DNA of 64,000 nt from Novosphingobium sp. SG751A (GTDB lineage Bacteria > Pseudomonadota > Alphaproteobacteria > Sphingomonadales > Sphingomonadaceae), in contig NZ_JABGCB010000012.1 in assembly GCF_013149295.1 (NCBI RefSeq), positions 1-64,000 on the forward strand. Reading direction: 5' to 3'. Shown here piece by piece: positions 1 to 8,321 of the stretch (position 1 is the first letter of the stretch; every line of letters begins with the position of its first letter). The notes below the pieces were generated by a model that saw only the letters and a list, made by a program, of their open reading frames with translations, was not told the DNA's origin and ran no database searches. The position numbers and the translations under genes were made by a program.

Positions 1-57
1 GCATAATGCTGCATCCAGAGGCCGGACAGACGAGAGCACCTGACTACGTGCCAGATC

Positions 58-1089
58 TCATTTAACGCTTGCTTCTTTTGGGGCGTCCACAGACGACATT
101 CGCACCACCAGTTCCGGCGCCATAATCACACTCTGCGTATCTTCGCCCGCGACCCTGCGCATCAACATGTCCACCAGATGCTCGGCCCCCGCGACCAGAT
201 CCTGACTGATCGTGGTCAGGCTGGGCACGGTATGTTCGGAGAGCGGGAGATTGTCATAGCCCACCACGCGCACATCGCCCGGCACCGACAAGCCTACTTC
301 GGAGAGCGCCCGCAACGCCGTCATAGCGATCACATCGGAGGCAGCCACGATCCCATCGGGCCGGTGCGCCGCCTCGCCCAGATAGCGGCCAATATCAGCA
401 TAGGCGAGTTCTGCCACCAGATGAGCCGGCACCACCTTGGCCGGTTCCAGCCCCGCCTGCGCCAACGCGGCCTGCACCCCATTCAGCCGCTGGGCTATTT
501 CCAGCGCGCGCGGATCACCGAAAAAGGCGATCTTGCGGCACCCTTGCTCAATCAGATGCCGCGCCGCCATCTGCCCACCCAGATGGTTGTCGCTGCCCAC
601 GCTGCAATGGACCTGTGCTTCATTATGCCCGCCCCAGACCACCAGCGGGCGATAGTCGCGCGCCACTTCGTCCAGCGTTGCGGCCTGATCCGACTGGCCC
701 AGCACGATCAGCCCATCCACCCGGCCCGAAGTTGCCACCCTTTCCAGCCAGCCGGTATCCTGCGGAATCACCCGGCTGAGCAGCAGGTCATAGCCCCGCG
801 CGGTCAATGTATCGGCCAACATCCCCAGCATGGTGATGAAGAAGGGATCGGAAATCGGCTGCCCCGCCTCATGGCCCAGCGGGATCAGCACACCGATCGC
901 CCCGGTCTTTTGAATGCGCAGGTTGCGCGCCATCACATTGGGCCGAAACCCATATTCGCGCGCCAAAGCCTGAATGCGATCGCGGGTTGCGCGGCTGATC
1001 AGTTCGGACCCGGCCAGCGCGCGCGACACCGTACCGGCCGACACCCCGGCCAAATCGGCCAGTTCCTTGATGTTCCTAACCCTCTGCAT
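58..1089 (-). CDS. LacI-family transcriptional regulator
   Basis: DNA-binding regulator of about 343 residues that probably controls carbon-source genes in response to a sugar-like ligand. The N-terminal 50 residues form the LacI helix-turn-helix (IKELADLAGVSAGTVSRAL) and hinge (FRPNVMARNL). The rest is a periplasmic-binding-protein-like effector domain, with IGVLIPLG, the GLIV segment and the late VVGYDNLPLSEHTVPSLTTI stretch typical of the family. I chose the ATG at 1089 because a GGTGGG ribosome site lies upstream; an in-frame GTG at 1101 would add four residues. It is divergent from the response-regulator gene, with about 165 bp between them. No sugar operon lies on its downstream side within the window, so its target is unknown. 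Family assignment is firm; ligand and regulon are not. Confidence 0.93.
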   Translation of the reverse strand: MQRVRNIKELADLAGVSAGTVSRALAGSELISRATRDRIQALAREYGFRPNVMARNLRIQKTGAIGVLIPLGHEAGQPISDPFFITMLGMLADTLTARGYDLLLSRVIPQDTGWLERVATSGRVDGLIVLGQSDQAATLDEVARDYRPLVVWGGHNEAQVHCSVGSDNHLGGQMAARHLIEQGCRKIAFFGDPRALEIAQRLNGVQAALAQAGLEPAKVVPAHLVAELAYADIGRYLGEAAHRPDGIVAASDVIAMTALRALSEVGLSVPGDVRVVGYDNLPLSEHTVPSLTTISQDLVAGAEHLVDMLMRRVAGEDTQSVIMAPELVVRMSSVDAPKEASVK

Positions 1090-1227
1090 GGCTTTTCCCA
1101 CCCTGTCCCCAACGCCAACTCATCAGTAAATCGGCCCCTTGGCAAGCAAAAGCGCGGTTTTGCGCCGCGCGGCATAGGCAAAGAAAATGCGCGTCTGTGG
1201 CCCCGCGCCCGGGCGCATCCGCGAAAA

Positions 1228-1247
1228 TGTCATAAAACCGTCGCATC
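1228..1247 (+). promoter_or_regulatory. OmpR/PhoB-type tandem direct repeat before the response regulator
   Basis: GTCA at 1229 and GTCG at 1240 form two half-sites with an 11-bp period (GTCATAAAACCGTCGC). OmpR/PhoB-class regulators bind tandem repeats with this spacing. The site ends only 8 bp before the ATG of the response regulator and overlaps its AGGGG ribosome site, so it would fit autorepression, or activation of the divergent LacI gene. A near-identical box occurs at 3338. Confidence 0.45.
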
Positions 1248-1254
1248 AGGGGCC

Positions 1255-1941
1255 ATGATTCAAAAACCTGTTCTTGTTGTCGAGGATGATCCGATCATCG
1301 CGGGCGTCATCTGCCGCAATCTGGCGGCATGGGGCCATCCCTCGCTCCATGCGCTGACCGGGCGCGAGGCGCTGGCGCTTGAGCGCGAGGGCACGGTGGG
1401 CGCGATCATTCTGGACCGGATGCTGCCCGACATCGGCGGGATAGAGATCCTGTCGCAATGGCGCGCTTCGGGATGCAACACGCCGGTGCTGATGCTTTCC
1501 GCGCTGGGTTCGGTGCAGGACCGGGTCGAGGGGCTGAAAGCGGGGGCCGACGACTATCTGACCAAGCCCTTTGACGATGCCGAACTGGAGGCGCGCCTTG
1601 CCGCCATCTGTCGGCGCAATCAGCGCAAGGGCGAGGATCTGGCCGTGGGGCGGCTGCGGCTGGACAATGCCGCGCACCGGGCCTTTCTGGGCGATGCGGG
1701 CATTGACCTCAACCGCAAGCAGTTTTCGATGCTGGCCTATCTGATGCGCCATGCCGACAGGGTGGTAACGCGGGCCATGCTGCTCGAAAATGTCTGGGGC
1801 TATGCCTTTGATCCGGCCACCAATATCGTGGAAAGCAACCTGTCGCGCCTGCGCGGGCGGCTTCAGGCGCTGGGCTGCGACGCGGTCGAGACGCTGCGCG
1901 GCGAAGGCTATGTTCTGCGTTCGGCCAAATGCGGGGCCTGA
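1255..1941 (+). CDS. OmpR-family response regulator
   Basis: Two-component response regulator of 228 residues. The receiver domain has the acidic pocket VEDD near residue 9, the phospho-acceptor Asp54 (ILDRMLPD) and the switch Lys in DDYLTKPFD. A winged-helix DNA-binding domain follows, ending in the family signature NIVESNLSRLRGRL and LRGEGYVL. The reading frame is open far upstream, but the receiver domain starts at MIQKPVLVVEDD, so the ATG at 1255 behind AGGGG is the start. The stop overlaps the start of the histidine kinase by 13 bp, so the two are translationally coupled. The target is probably the TonB receptor downstream, judged from shared direct repeats. Confidence 0.95.
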   Translation: MIQKPVLVVEDDPIIAGVICRNLAAWGHPSLHALTGREALALEREGTVGAIILDRMLPDIGGIEILSQWRASGCNTPVLMLSALGSVQDRVEGLKAGADDYLTKPFDDAELEARLAAICRRNQRKGEDLAVGRLRLDNAAHRAFLGDAGIDLNRKQFSMLAYLMRHADRVVTRAMLLENVWGYAFDPATNIVESNLSRLRGRLQALGCDAVETLRGEGYVLRSAKCGA

Positions 1942-3296
1942 CGTTTCTGGCCCAGCCGCGCATCGGGCGGCTGGCGGGACAATTCGGGCTGGCCTTTGCG
2001 CTGGCGATGGCGGGCGCGGGCGCCCTGCTCTACTGGCAGGCGCGCGCGCAGATTGACGATGAAGTCGAAACCTCGCTGCGCCGCGAACAGGGGCGCATTC
2101 TGGTGCCCGGCGCGCCGCAGGACACCGCCAGCATCGCCCGCCGCCTGAGCGCGATCACCGGCGGGCGCGTCATCAGCGACAAGGGGCATATGCTGCTGGC
2201 CCCCGATGGCCGCGCGATATGGGGCCGGATCGAGATGGCCCCGCCTCCCCCCGGCTTTGCCGATGTGCGTTTCCGCGATGGCCGCCCCGACTGGCGCGAG
2301 GGCCATGCGCTGACCGCACGGCTGCCCGACGGCGCGCGGCTGGTCATCATCGAACATTCCGAGGCGGTGGAGAATATCCACGCCATGCTGCCGCGCACCG
2401 CGCTCATTCTGGTCATCATCAGCATCGTCGTGGGCAGCGGAGCGGCATGGGTCTTTTCCGCGCTGATCGCCCAGCGCCTTGCCCGCACGATGGCCGCCGC
2501 CGATGCGCTGGCGCGCGGCGATCTGAGCCGGCGCATTCCCGATGCAGGGCTGGACGGCGTATTTGCGCAGCAGGTGGCGGGGCTGAACCGCATGATCGAG
2601 CGCATGGCCGATATGGTCCACAGCCAGCGCCAGTTCGCCAGCCATCTGGCCCATGACCTGCGCACACCGCTGACGCGCCTGCGCGCGCTGCTGCAGGCCG
2701 ACATGGCACATACGGACGAGGCAGGGCGGCAATTGCTGGAACGGGCCGAGCGCGAATGCCGCTCGATCATCGCCATTTTCGACGCGCTGCTGCGCCTGTC
2801 CGAAATCGAGGCGGGGCGCCATCCCACCGCCATGGCCCCGTTGCCGCTGGCCCCGATCATCGAGGATGTGGCCGAAACCATGGAGCCGGTGATTGCCGAT
2901 GCGGGCAGCAGGCTGGAGATGGGCGCCCTGTTTCCCGCCACGATCCGGGGCGATGTCGGGCTGGTTCACCAATTGCTGGTCAATCTGCTCGACAATGTGG
3001 CGCTGCACACGCCCGCGCAGACCTGCGCCACCATCGGGCTGAGCATCGCAGACGACGAGGCGATCATCACCATCGCCGACAATGGCCCCGGTATTGCAGA
3101 GGCCCAGCGCGATCGGGTGATGCAGCCCTTTGAACGGGGCTCGGCCTCGAATCGGCCCGGCAGCGGGCTGGGGCTGGCGATTGCGGATGCCATCATGCGT
3201 TTTCATGACGGATCGCTCGAACTGGCCGACAATGGGCCGGGGCTGGCAGTGCGTCTGCGTTTTCCCCTGCTTCAGACGGGTCTGACTACATTCTAA
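1929..3296 (+). CDS. Sensor histidine kinase
   Basis: Inner-membrane sensor kinase of 455 residues paired with the upstream regulator. It has a TM helix at about residues 15-36, a periplasmic sensor of about 120 residues, a second TM at about 157-179, then HAMP (ARTMAAADALARGDLSRRI). HisKA carries the phospho-accepting His242 (SHLAHDLRTPLTRL). The HATPase domain has the N-box (LLVNLLDNVALHT), G1 (DNGPGI) and G2 (GSGLGLAIA). The layout is the QseC/BasS/PhoR-like class of small sensors. The periplasmic region gives no hint of ligand; its many acidic and Arg residues could bind an ion or phosphate ester, which is only a guess. Confidence 0.95.
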   Translation: MRGLTFLAQPRIGRLAGQFGLAFALAMAGAGALLYWQARAQIDDEVETSLRREQGRILVPGAPQDTASIARRLSAITGGRVISDKGHMLLAPDGRAIWGRIEMAPPPPGFADVRFRDGRPDWREGHALTARLPDGARLVIIEHSEAVENIHAMLPRTALILVIISIVVGSGAAWVFSALIAQRLARTMAAADALARGDLSRRIPDAGLDGVFAQQVAGLNRMIERMADMVHSQRQFASHLAHDLRTPLTRLRALLQADMAHTDEAGRQLLERAERECRSIIAIFDALLRLSEIEAGRHPTAMAPLPLAPIIEDVAETMEPVIADAGSRLEMGALFPATIRGDVGLVHQLLVNLLDNVALHTPAQTCATIGLSIADDEAIITIADNGPGIAEAQRDRVMQPFERGSASNRPGSGLGLAIADAIMRFHDGSLELADNGPGLAVRLRFPLLQTGLTTF

Positions 3297-3337
3297 ATTT
3301 GCAATCTTGCCCGCTTTGGCCCCCTGACCCGGCGCTT

Positions 3338-3354
3338 CGTCACATATCCGTCAT
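3338..3354 (+). promoter_or_regulatory. PHO-box-like tandem direct repeat before the TonB receptor
   Basis: CGTCAC at 3338 and CGTCAT at 3349 are direct repeats with an 11-bp period. Both this box and the one at 1228 fit GTCAYAWAWCCGTCRY. The pattern also resembles the PhoB box of other bacteria, so either the adjacent regulator or a distant PhoB could bind. It lies about 185 bp before the receptor start codon, a reasonable place for an activator site. Confidence 0.5.
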
Positions 3355-3538
3355 CGCCCGCACCTAACCGCCGCTCGTGTCCGGCGGGTTCTAAGGATCG
3401 GGCAAAACGACAGCATGGAACGGCCTTCATTGCGCACGCCCGGATTTCAGGCGGCGATGGCGGCTGCCTGCCCGGTTTGCCTGCCCGGTTTGAACGCCCG
3501 CCGCCGAAATCGAGATCATATCGTTCAAGGGGCCAAAC

Positions 3539-6037
3539 ATGAGCAAACATTCCCTCCAGACGCTGCTGGCGACCAGCACCGCGCTTGCCGTCTGCCTGAT
3601 CGCCAACGTGGGCTTTGCCGTGGCCGCCGAAGTTCCGGCTGCCGAAGTGCCCGCCGCCGCTGTGGCCGCCGATGATCAGTCTACCTCGGCCAATCAGGCC
3701 GGGCAGGCCAATGACCGCCAGTCGCTGACCACCTCGGACATCATCGTAACCGGCTCGCGCACCGCCGAAGCCGCCCCGCTGACCGCCTCGCTGACCACCA
3801 CCCAGCCGCAGGCCGCGATCAGCCGCGAATTCATCGACAATGCCAATGCCGCCTCGGACTTCAACGAGCTGATCGCGCTGACACCGGGCGTGTCGATTTC
3901 GGGCACCGGCAACGGTCAGGGCTTTTCCGAAACCAAGGCGGTGATCCGCGGTTTTCAGGATGGCGAATATAACGTCACCTATGACAGCATCCCCTTTGCC
4001 GACACCAACAACCCCACACACCACTCGACCTCGTTCTTCCCCTCGACCACGATTGAAACCGTGGTGGTCGACCGCGGGCCGGGCAATGCCAGCCAGTTGG
4101 GTCAGGCCACCTATGGCGGCAACATCAACATGTATTCGCGCGCGGTTTCCGACAAGCAGGGCGTGATGGGCGAGGCACTGCTGGGCAACTGGAACAGCTT
4201 TATCGGCCGCGCCGAGGTGCAGACCGGCAAGATCGACAAGTGGAACGGCGCCAAATTCGCGCTGGCGGGCCAGTATCTGAAGTCGGACGGCGCGCTGACC
4301 AATTCGCCGGTGATGTCGAAGAACCTGTTCTTCAAGGGCGTGATCCCCATCGGCGCGTCGAACAAGCTGACCATCATGTCGACTTGGAACCGCAATTATT
4401 ACTATCAGTCGGATGTGCTGAAGGGTTCGACCTGCGGCTATGCGCAATCGGGCTATGCCACGCTCAAGGCAGTCAATTGCTCGGCCACCTCGAACATCGG
4501 CATGTACGGCCTGAATTATGGCATGGGCGGTGATCCGACCAAGCAGGATTACTGGAAGTATAACCGCACCGACAAGACCACCGATTTCTCGTATCTGCGC
4601 CTGCAAAGCGATCTGTCCGAGCACCTGAGCCTCGACAACCGTGTCTATATGTATGGCTATACCAACAACACGATGAGCGGGAACACCAGCACGGTGGTCA
4701 CCGGCTTTTCGGGCGCGGGTACGGCCACCTCGCCCTATAAGGCGGTTACCGACGCCAGCCAGATCCCCGGCTATAACAAGATGAACAAGTATCGCGTGAT
4801 CGGCTATATCGGTCAGGCGGATTACACATTCGGCTTCGGCAAGGCCAAGGTCGGCGGCTGGTACGAACATGCCAACACCTGGCGCCACACCTGGGATTTC
4901 AGCTGGACCACCGGCCTGCCCAGCTATGACCAGAAGTTCTACAGCGGCGTGGCCAGCACGCTGGGCTATCCCTCGACCGCGCTGGCCAACATCAAGTATG
5001 AGCAGAATTCGAGCTGGGATCAGTTCCAGCTTTTCGGCGAACTCGAACTGCGCCCGGTCAGCAATCTGGCGATCACGCCCGGCGTGAAATATGTGAACTT
5101 CAAGCGCGGCGTGAATGCGATGGTCAATGCCGACTCGTATCGCTCGCCCGCCAACACCTCGGCCACATGGACCAAGGCGCTGCCCTTCGGCACGATCAAC
5201 TGGCAACCCAAGACCAACTGGTCCTTCTATGGCCAGTATGCGCAGGGCATGTATGTGCCCGATCTGTCGAGCTTCTATACGCCTTCGTATGACGCGGCCA
5301 CCGCGGCCCAGTCGAACACCGTGGCCGCCGCCGTCAAGCCGCAGACCAGCACCAATTATCAGGTCGGCACCGTGTGGCACGGCCGCAAGGTCTCGGTCGA
5401 TCTGGACGGCTATATCATCAACGTAAACAACAAGATCGCCAGCGCCACCGACACCACCGCCTTCTCTGGCACTTTGGTCAACATCGGCACCGTTCATTAC
5501 AAGGGCGTCGAGGGTCAGATCGCCTATATGCCCATCGAGGGCCTGACCGTGTTCGGCAATGGTTCGTATAACTATGCCCACTCCGGCACCACCAATGCCC
5601 AGGTCGCCAAGGCGCCCTTCAGCACGGCGGCGGCCGGCTTCATCTACAAGCACAAGGGCCTGCGGGTGTCCTTCAGCCAGAAGTTCACCGGCCCGCAATA
5701 TGCCACCGAACTGTTCAGCGTGAAGAGCTCGGCCAATGGCGTGCCCACCGCCATCACGCAATATTCAACCACCGACGGCGTGCGCCTCTATCGCATCAGC
5801 CCCTATTCCACCGGCGAATTTGCCATCAGCCAGGAAATCGGAGAACACTTCCGCATCGGCGCCACCGTGTCGAACGTGTTCAACAGCCGCGCGATCACGG
5901 CGGTTTCCAACGCTTCGACGGGCGCTGCCACCACCACCAGCGGCACGACCACCTATCAGACCAGCTATGGCACGGCTGACCAGTTCAGCTTCCTGCCCCC
6001 GCGCTCGTTCATGGTCGATGTCCGCGTGAAATATTGA
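3539..6037 (+). CDS. TonB-dependent outer-membrane receptor
   Basis: Outer-membrane beta-barrel active transporter of 832 residues. It has a signal peptide (about 28 residues ending VAAEV), an Ala-rich linker with repeated VPAAE units, a TonB-box-like start (SDIIVTGSR), a plug domain (about residues 80-210, with VVVDRGPGNASQLGQATYGGNI) and a long barrel ending in an aromatic C-terminus (VDVRVKY). There is no N-terminal STN domain, so it does not seem to signal to an anti-sigma factor. It follows the two-component operon by 242 bp in the same direction and has an OmpR/PhoB-type box upstream, so its expression is probably controlled by that system. Substrate unknown. It is clearly a different subfamily from the receptors at 27948 and 44402. 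Confidence 0.93.
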   Translation: MSKHSLQTLLATSTALAVCLIANVGFAVAAEVPAAEVPAAAVAADDQSTSANQAGQANDRQSLTTSDIIVTGSRTAEAAPLTASLTTTQPQAAISREFIDNANAASDFNELIALTPGVSISGTGNGQGFSETKAVIRGFQDGEYNVTYDSIPFADTNNPTHHSTSFFPSTTIETVVVDRGPGNASQLGQATYGGNINMYSRAVSDKQGVMGEALLGNWNSFIGRAEVQTGKIDKWNGAKFALAGQYLKSDGALTNSPVMSKNLFFKGVIPIGASNKLTIMSTWNRNYYYQSDVLKGSTCGYAQSGYATLKAVNCSATSNIGMYGLNYGMGGDPTKQDYWKYNRTDKTTDFSYLRLQSDLSEHLSLDNRVYMYGYTNNTMSGNTSTVVTGFSGAGTATSPYKAVTDASQIPGYNKMNKYRVIGYIGQADYTFGFGKAKVGGWYEHANTWRHTWDFSWTTGLPSYDQKFYSGVASTLGYPSTALANIKYEQNSSWDQFQLFGELELRPVSNLAITPGVKYVNFKRGVNAMVNADSYRSPANTSATWTKALPFGTINWQPKTNWSFYGQYAQGMYVPDLSSFYTPSYDAATAAQSNTVAAAVKPQTSTNYQVGTVWHGRKVSVDLDGYIINVNNKIASATDTTAFSGTLVNIGTVHYKGVEGQIAYMPIEGLTVFGNGSYNYAHSGTTNAQVAKAPFSTAAAGFIYKHKGLRVSFSQKFTGPQYATELFSVKSSANGVPTAITQYSTTDGVRLYRISPYSTGEFAISQEIGEHFRIGATVSNVFNSRAITAVSNASTGAATTTSGTTTYQTSYGTADQFSFLPPRSFMVDVRVKY

Positions 6038-6097
6038 TGAAAGCGGTACGGCGGACCGGTTAAGGCCATAGCCCGCCAATTACGTTCATTCGAAAAC

Positions 6098-6131
6098 AAA
6101 ACCCCTGCCCCGGCAACGGCGCAGGGGTTTT
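6098..6131 (+). terminator. Rho-independent terminator after the TonB receptor
   Basis: An 11-bp perfect stem (AAAACCCCTGC / GCAGGGGTTTT) closes a 12-base loop and ends in the T-rich arm. It lies 60 bp after the receptor stop codon. Confidence 0.85.
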
Positions 6132-6250
6132 GCGTTGTGGAACCTGCGTTTTACACGGGGGCTTTACTGGACACCTTACCCATCTTCATCCAATGTCATC
6201 CGCGCTTTAACCTAGGCCTGCACTATAGGCCTTTTCATTCATGGGGGCCC

Positions 6251-8260
6251 ATGATGCGTTCAATCTGGCTGGCTCGCATGGAAAGGAAAGGGCGCTTGGG
6301 ATTTTTGCGTCTGATCCGGTGGTTCGCGGATGTCGGAACCGATCCGGACATGGCTGTTTCTCAGGCGGCGAATCTGCAAAGGCAGGTTCCGCTCCTTTAT
6401 GGCCTGCTGCTTATCAACTCGATGGCCGTGGCCATCACCCATCGCACACAGGCTCCCCTGTCGCTGACGCTGAGCGCGCCGGGAATGCTGTTCACGATCA
6501 CCATCATTCGGATGATCCACTGGCTGCGCTCGTCGCGCACCGGCCTGCCCAGCCCGGAAGAAGCCAAGCGCCAGTTGCGTCTGGTCACGATGGTGGCGGC
6601 GCCGATGGCGGCGGCCTATGCCGGATGGTCGCTGTCTCTTGCCCCTTATGGCGGGCCGTTTGAACAGGCCCATGTGGCGCTTTATATCTCCACCACGGTC
6701 ATCGGCTGCATCTTCTGTCTGGTGGTCCTGCCGCAGGCCGCGCTGCTGGTGGCGCTTTCGGTGCTGCCTGCCTTCATCATCTTCTGTTTCAGCAAACGCC
6801 TGCTCACCTTTGCCACCATCGGCATCAATGTCGCGCTGGTGCTGGCGGTGCTGCTGCGGGTTCTGTTCAACGGGTTTGAGCATTTCCGCAAACAGGTGAA
6901 ATCGGGCAGCCTGCTGGCAACCCAGCATCATGAATTGCAACGGCTGAACGAGGAAAACCGCAGGCTGGCGATGACCGACAGTCTGACCGGCCTGCCCAAC
7001 CGGCGCCAGTTCTATGCCGATCTGGATGCATGGACCGATCAGAACACCGGCCTGCCCTTTGCGGTGGGAGTGCTGGATTTGGACCGGTTCAAGCCGATCA
7101 ACGACACCTATGGCCATCAGGTCGGCGACCGGCTGCTGGAAGCCATCGGGCGACGGTTGCGGGCCACCGCCGGACCTTCGGTGCAGGTCTATCGACTGGG
7201 CGGGGATGAATTCGGGCTGATCGACACACAGGTCGCTGATTTCGCGCGCACCTGCGAACGCCTGCTGCAACAGGTTCGCGCGCCGCTGCGGATCGGCGAG
7301 ATCGTGCTCTCGGTGGGCGGCTCGCTGGGCGTGGCGCAATATCCCGATGCCGGGACCAAGGCGGCCGATCTGTTCGACCGGGCCGATTATGCACTCTATC
7401 ATGCCAAGCATGTCCATGGCGGCGGGGTCTGCCTGTTCACGCCCAGCCTTGAAACCGCCGTGCGCGCCGACCGCGCCATCGAGGCCGCGCTTCAGGCCAG
7501 TTCCTTTGAGGAGGAATTGTCCATCGTCCTCCAGCCCATCGTCGAACTGGCCAGCGGGCGGCTGAGCGCCGTCGAGGTGCTGGCTCGATGGTCCAATCCG
7601 ATGCTGGGCGAGATTTCCGCGATGGAATTCATCGCCATTGCCGAACGTTCAACCGCGATCCATTCGATCACCCGCGCGGTGTTCAAAAAGGGGCTGAAGG
7701 CCGCACGGCAATTGCCCGAGAGCGTGGCCGTGTCCTTCAACATTTCGGCCTGCGACCTCACCTCGGCCAGCACGCTGGCCTTTATCCGCGACGAGATCGC
7801 ATCGGCGGGCATCACCCCGCGCCGTATCTGGATTGAGGTGACCGAAACCGCCGTGATGCGCAATGCCGATGCCGCAGCGCAAGCCCTTCAGGCGTTTCGC
7901 GACCTTGGCGTGGGCATCGCGCTCGACGATTTCGGCACCGGCTATTCCAGCCTCGGCTATGTTCAGCGCCTGCCGCTCGACAAGGTCAAGATCGACCGCA
8001 GCTTTGTCGGCGCGCTGGGCACCCAAGAGGGCGGCACGATCACCTCGGCGGTCATCACCCTTTGCCACACCATCGGCCTGACCTGTGTGGCCGAAGGCGT
8101 CGAAACCGAGGCCCAGCGCCGGACGCTGGCCGAGGCGGGCTGCGAACATGCACAGGGCTATCTATTCAGCAAACCCCTGCCGCTGGCCGAACTCCTGCTG
8201 CGCTGCGCCGATGCGCAGGCCTCATGGCTGGATTCCGGCCGCCGGACCGCCGTCGCCTGA
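6251..8260 (+). CDS. Membrane GGDEF-EAL cyclic-di-GMP enzyme
   Basis: Protein of about 669 residues that makes and/or breaks cyclic di-GMP. The N-terminal 230 residues contain five to six hydrophobic helices (starting LLYGLLLINSMAVAI, then LSAPGMLFTITIIRMI), a membrane sensor module. The cyclase domain begins at LTGLPNRR and keeps an intact GGDEF at about residue 316. The EAL domain has EVLAR in the signature position (about residue 442) and keeps the other catalytic elements: FNIS, EVTET, DDFGTGYSS, DKVKID, EGVETEAQ and QGYLFSKP. Both activities are therefore possible; direction is not predictable. The frame is open upstream to 6137, but the tandem ATG at 6251/6254 behind GGGGGCCC is the plausible start. 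It seems to be a single-gene unit. Confidence 0.92.
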   Translation: MMRSIWLARMERKGRLGFLRLIRWFADVGTDPDMAVSQAANLQRQVPLLYGLLLINSMAVAITHRTQAPLSLTLSAPGMLFTITIIRMIHWLRSSRTGLPSPEEAKRQLRLVTMVAAPMAAAYAGWSLSLAPYGGPFEQAHVALYISTTVIGCIFCLVVLPQAALLVALSVLPAFIIFCFSKRLLTFATIGINVALVLAVLLRVLFNGFEHFRKQVKSGSLLATQHHELQRLNEENRRLAMTDSLTGLPNRRQFYADLDAWTDQNTGLPFAVGVLDLDRFKPINDTYGHQVGDRLLEAIGRRLRATAGPSVQVYRLGGDEFGLIDTQVADFARTCERLLQQVRAPLRIGEIVLSVGGSLGVAQYPDAGTKAADLFDRADYALYHAKHVHGGGVCLFTPSLETAVRADRAIEAALQASSFEEELSIVLQPIVELASGRLSAVEVLARWSNPMLGEISAMEFIAIAERSTAIHSITRAVFKKGLKAARQLPESVAVSFNISACDLTSASTLAFIRDEIASAGITPRRIWIEVTETAVMRNADAAAQALQAFRDLGVGIALDDFGTGYSSLGYVQRLPLDKVKIDRSFVGALGTQEGGTITSAVITLCHTIGLTCVAEGVETEAQRRTLAEAGCEHAQGYLFSKPLPLAELLLRCADAQASWLDSGRRTAVA

Positions 8261-8321
8261 CGGTTTGCGCACCTCACACGCATTAACCTTATTTGCGCAA
8301 GCCCTGCCCTATGCTGGTGCT

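Noticed and set aside
178..1254. Extended N-terminus of the response regulator frame
   Set aside because: This part overlaps the LacI gene, is His/Arg/Pro-rich without homology, and the receiver domain has a proper start at 1255.
3297..3538. Cobalamin or other riboswitch before the first TonB receptor
   Set aside because: No B12-box or conserved aptamer core could be found in the 242-bp leader; the direct repeats explain the visible structure better.
3293..5761. Long minus-strand open frame of 822 codons opposite the TonB receptor
   Set aside because: Its translation is low-complexity (Gly, Ala, Arg, Ile, His-rich) with no domain; it is a shadow produced by GC-rich codon bias of the receptor gene.
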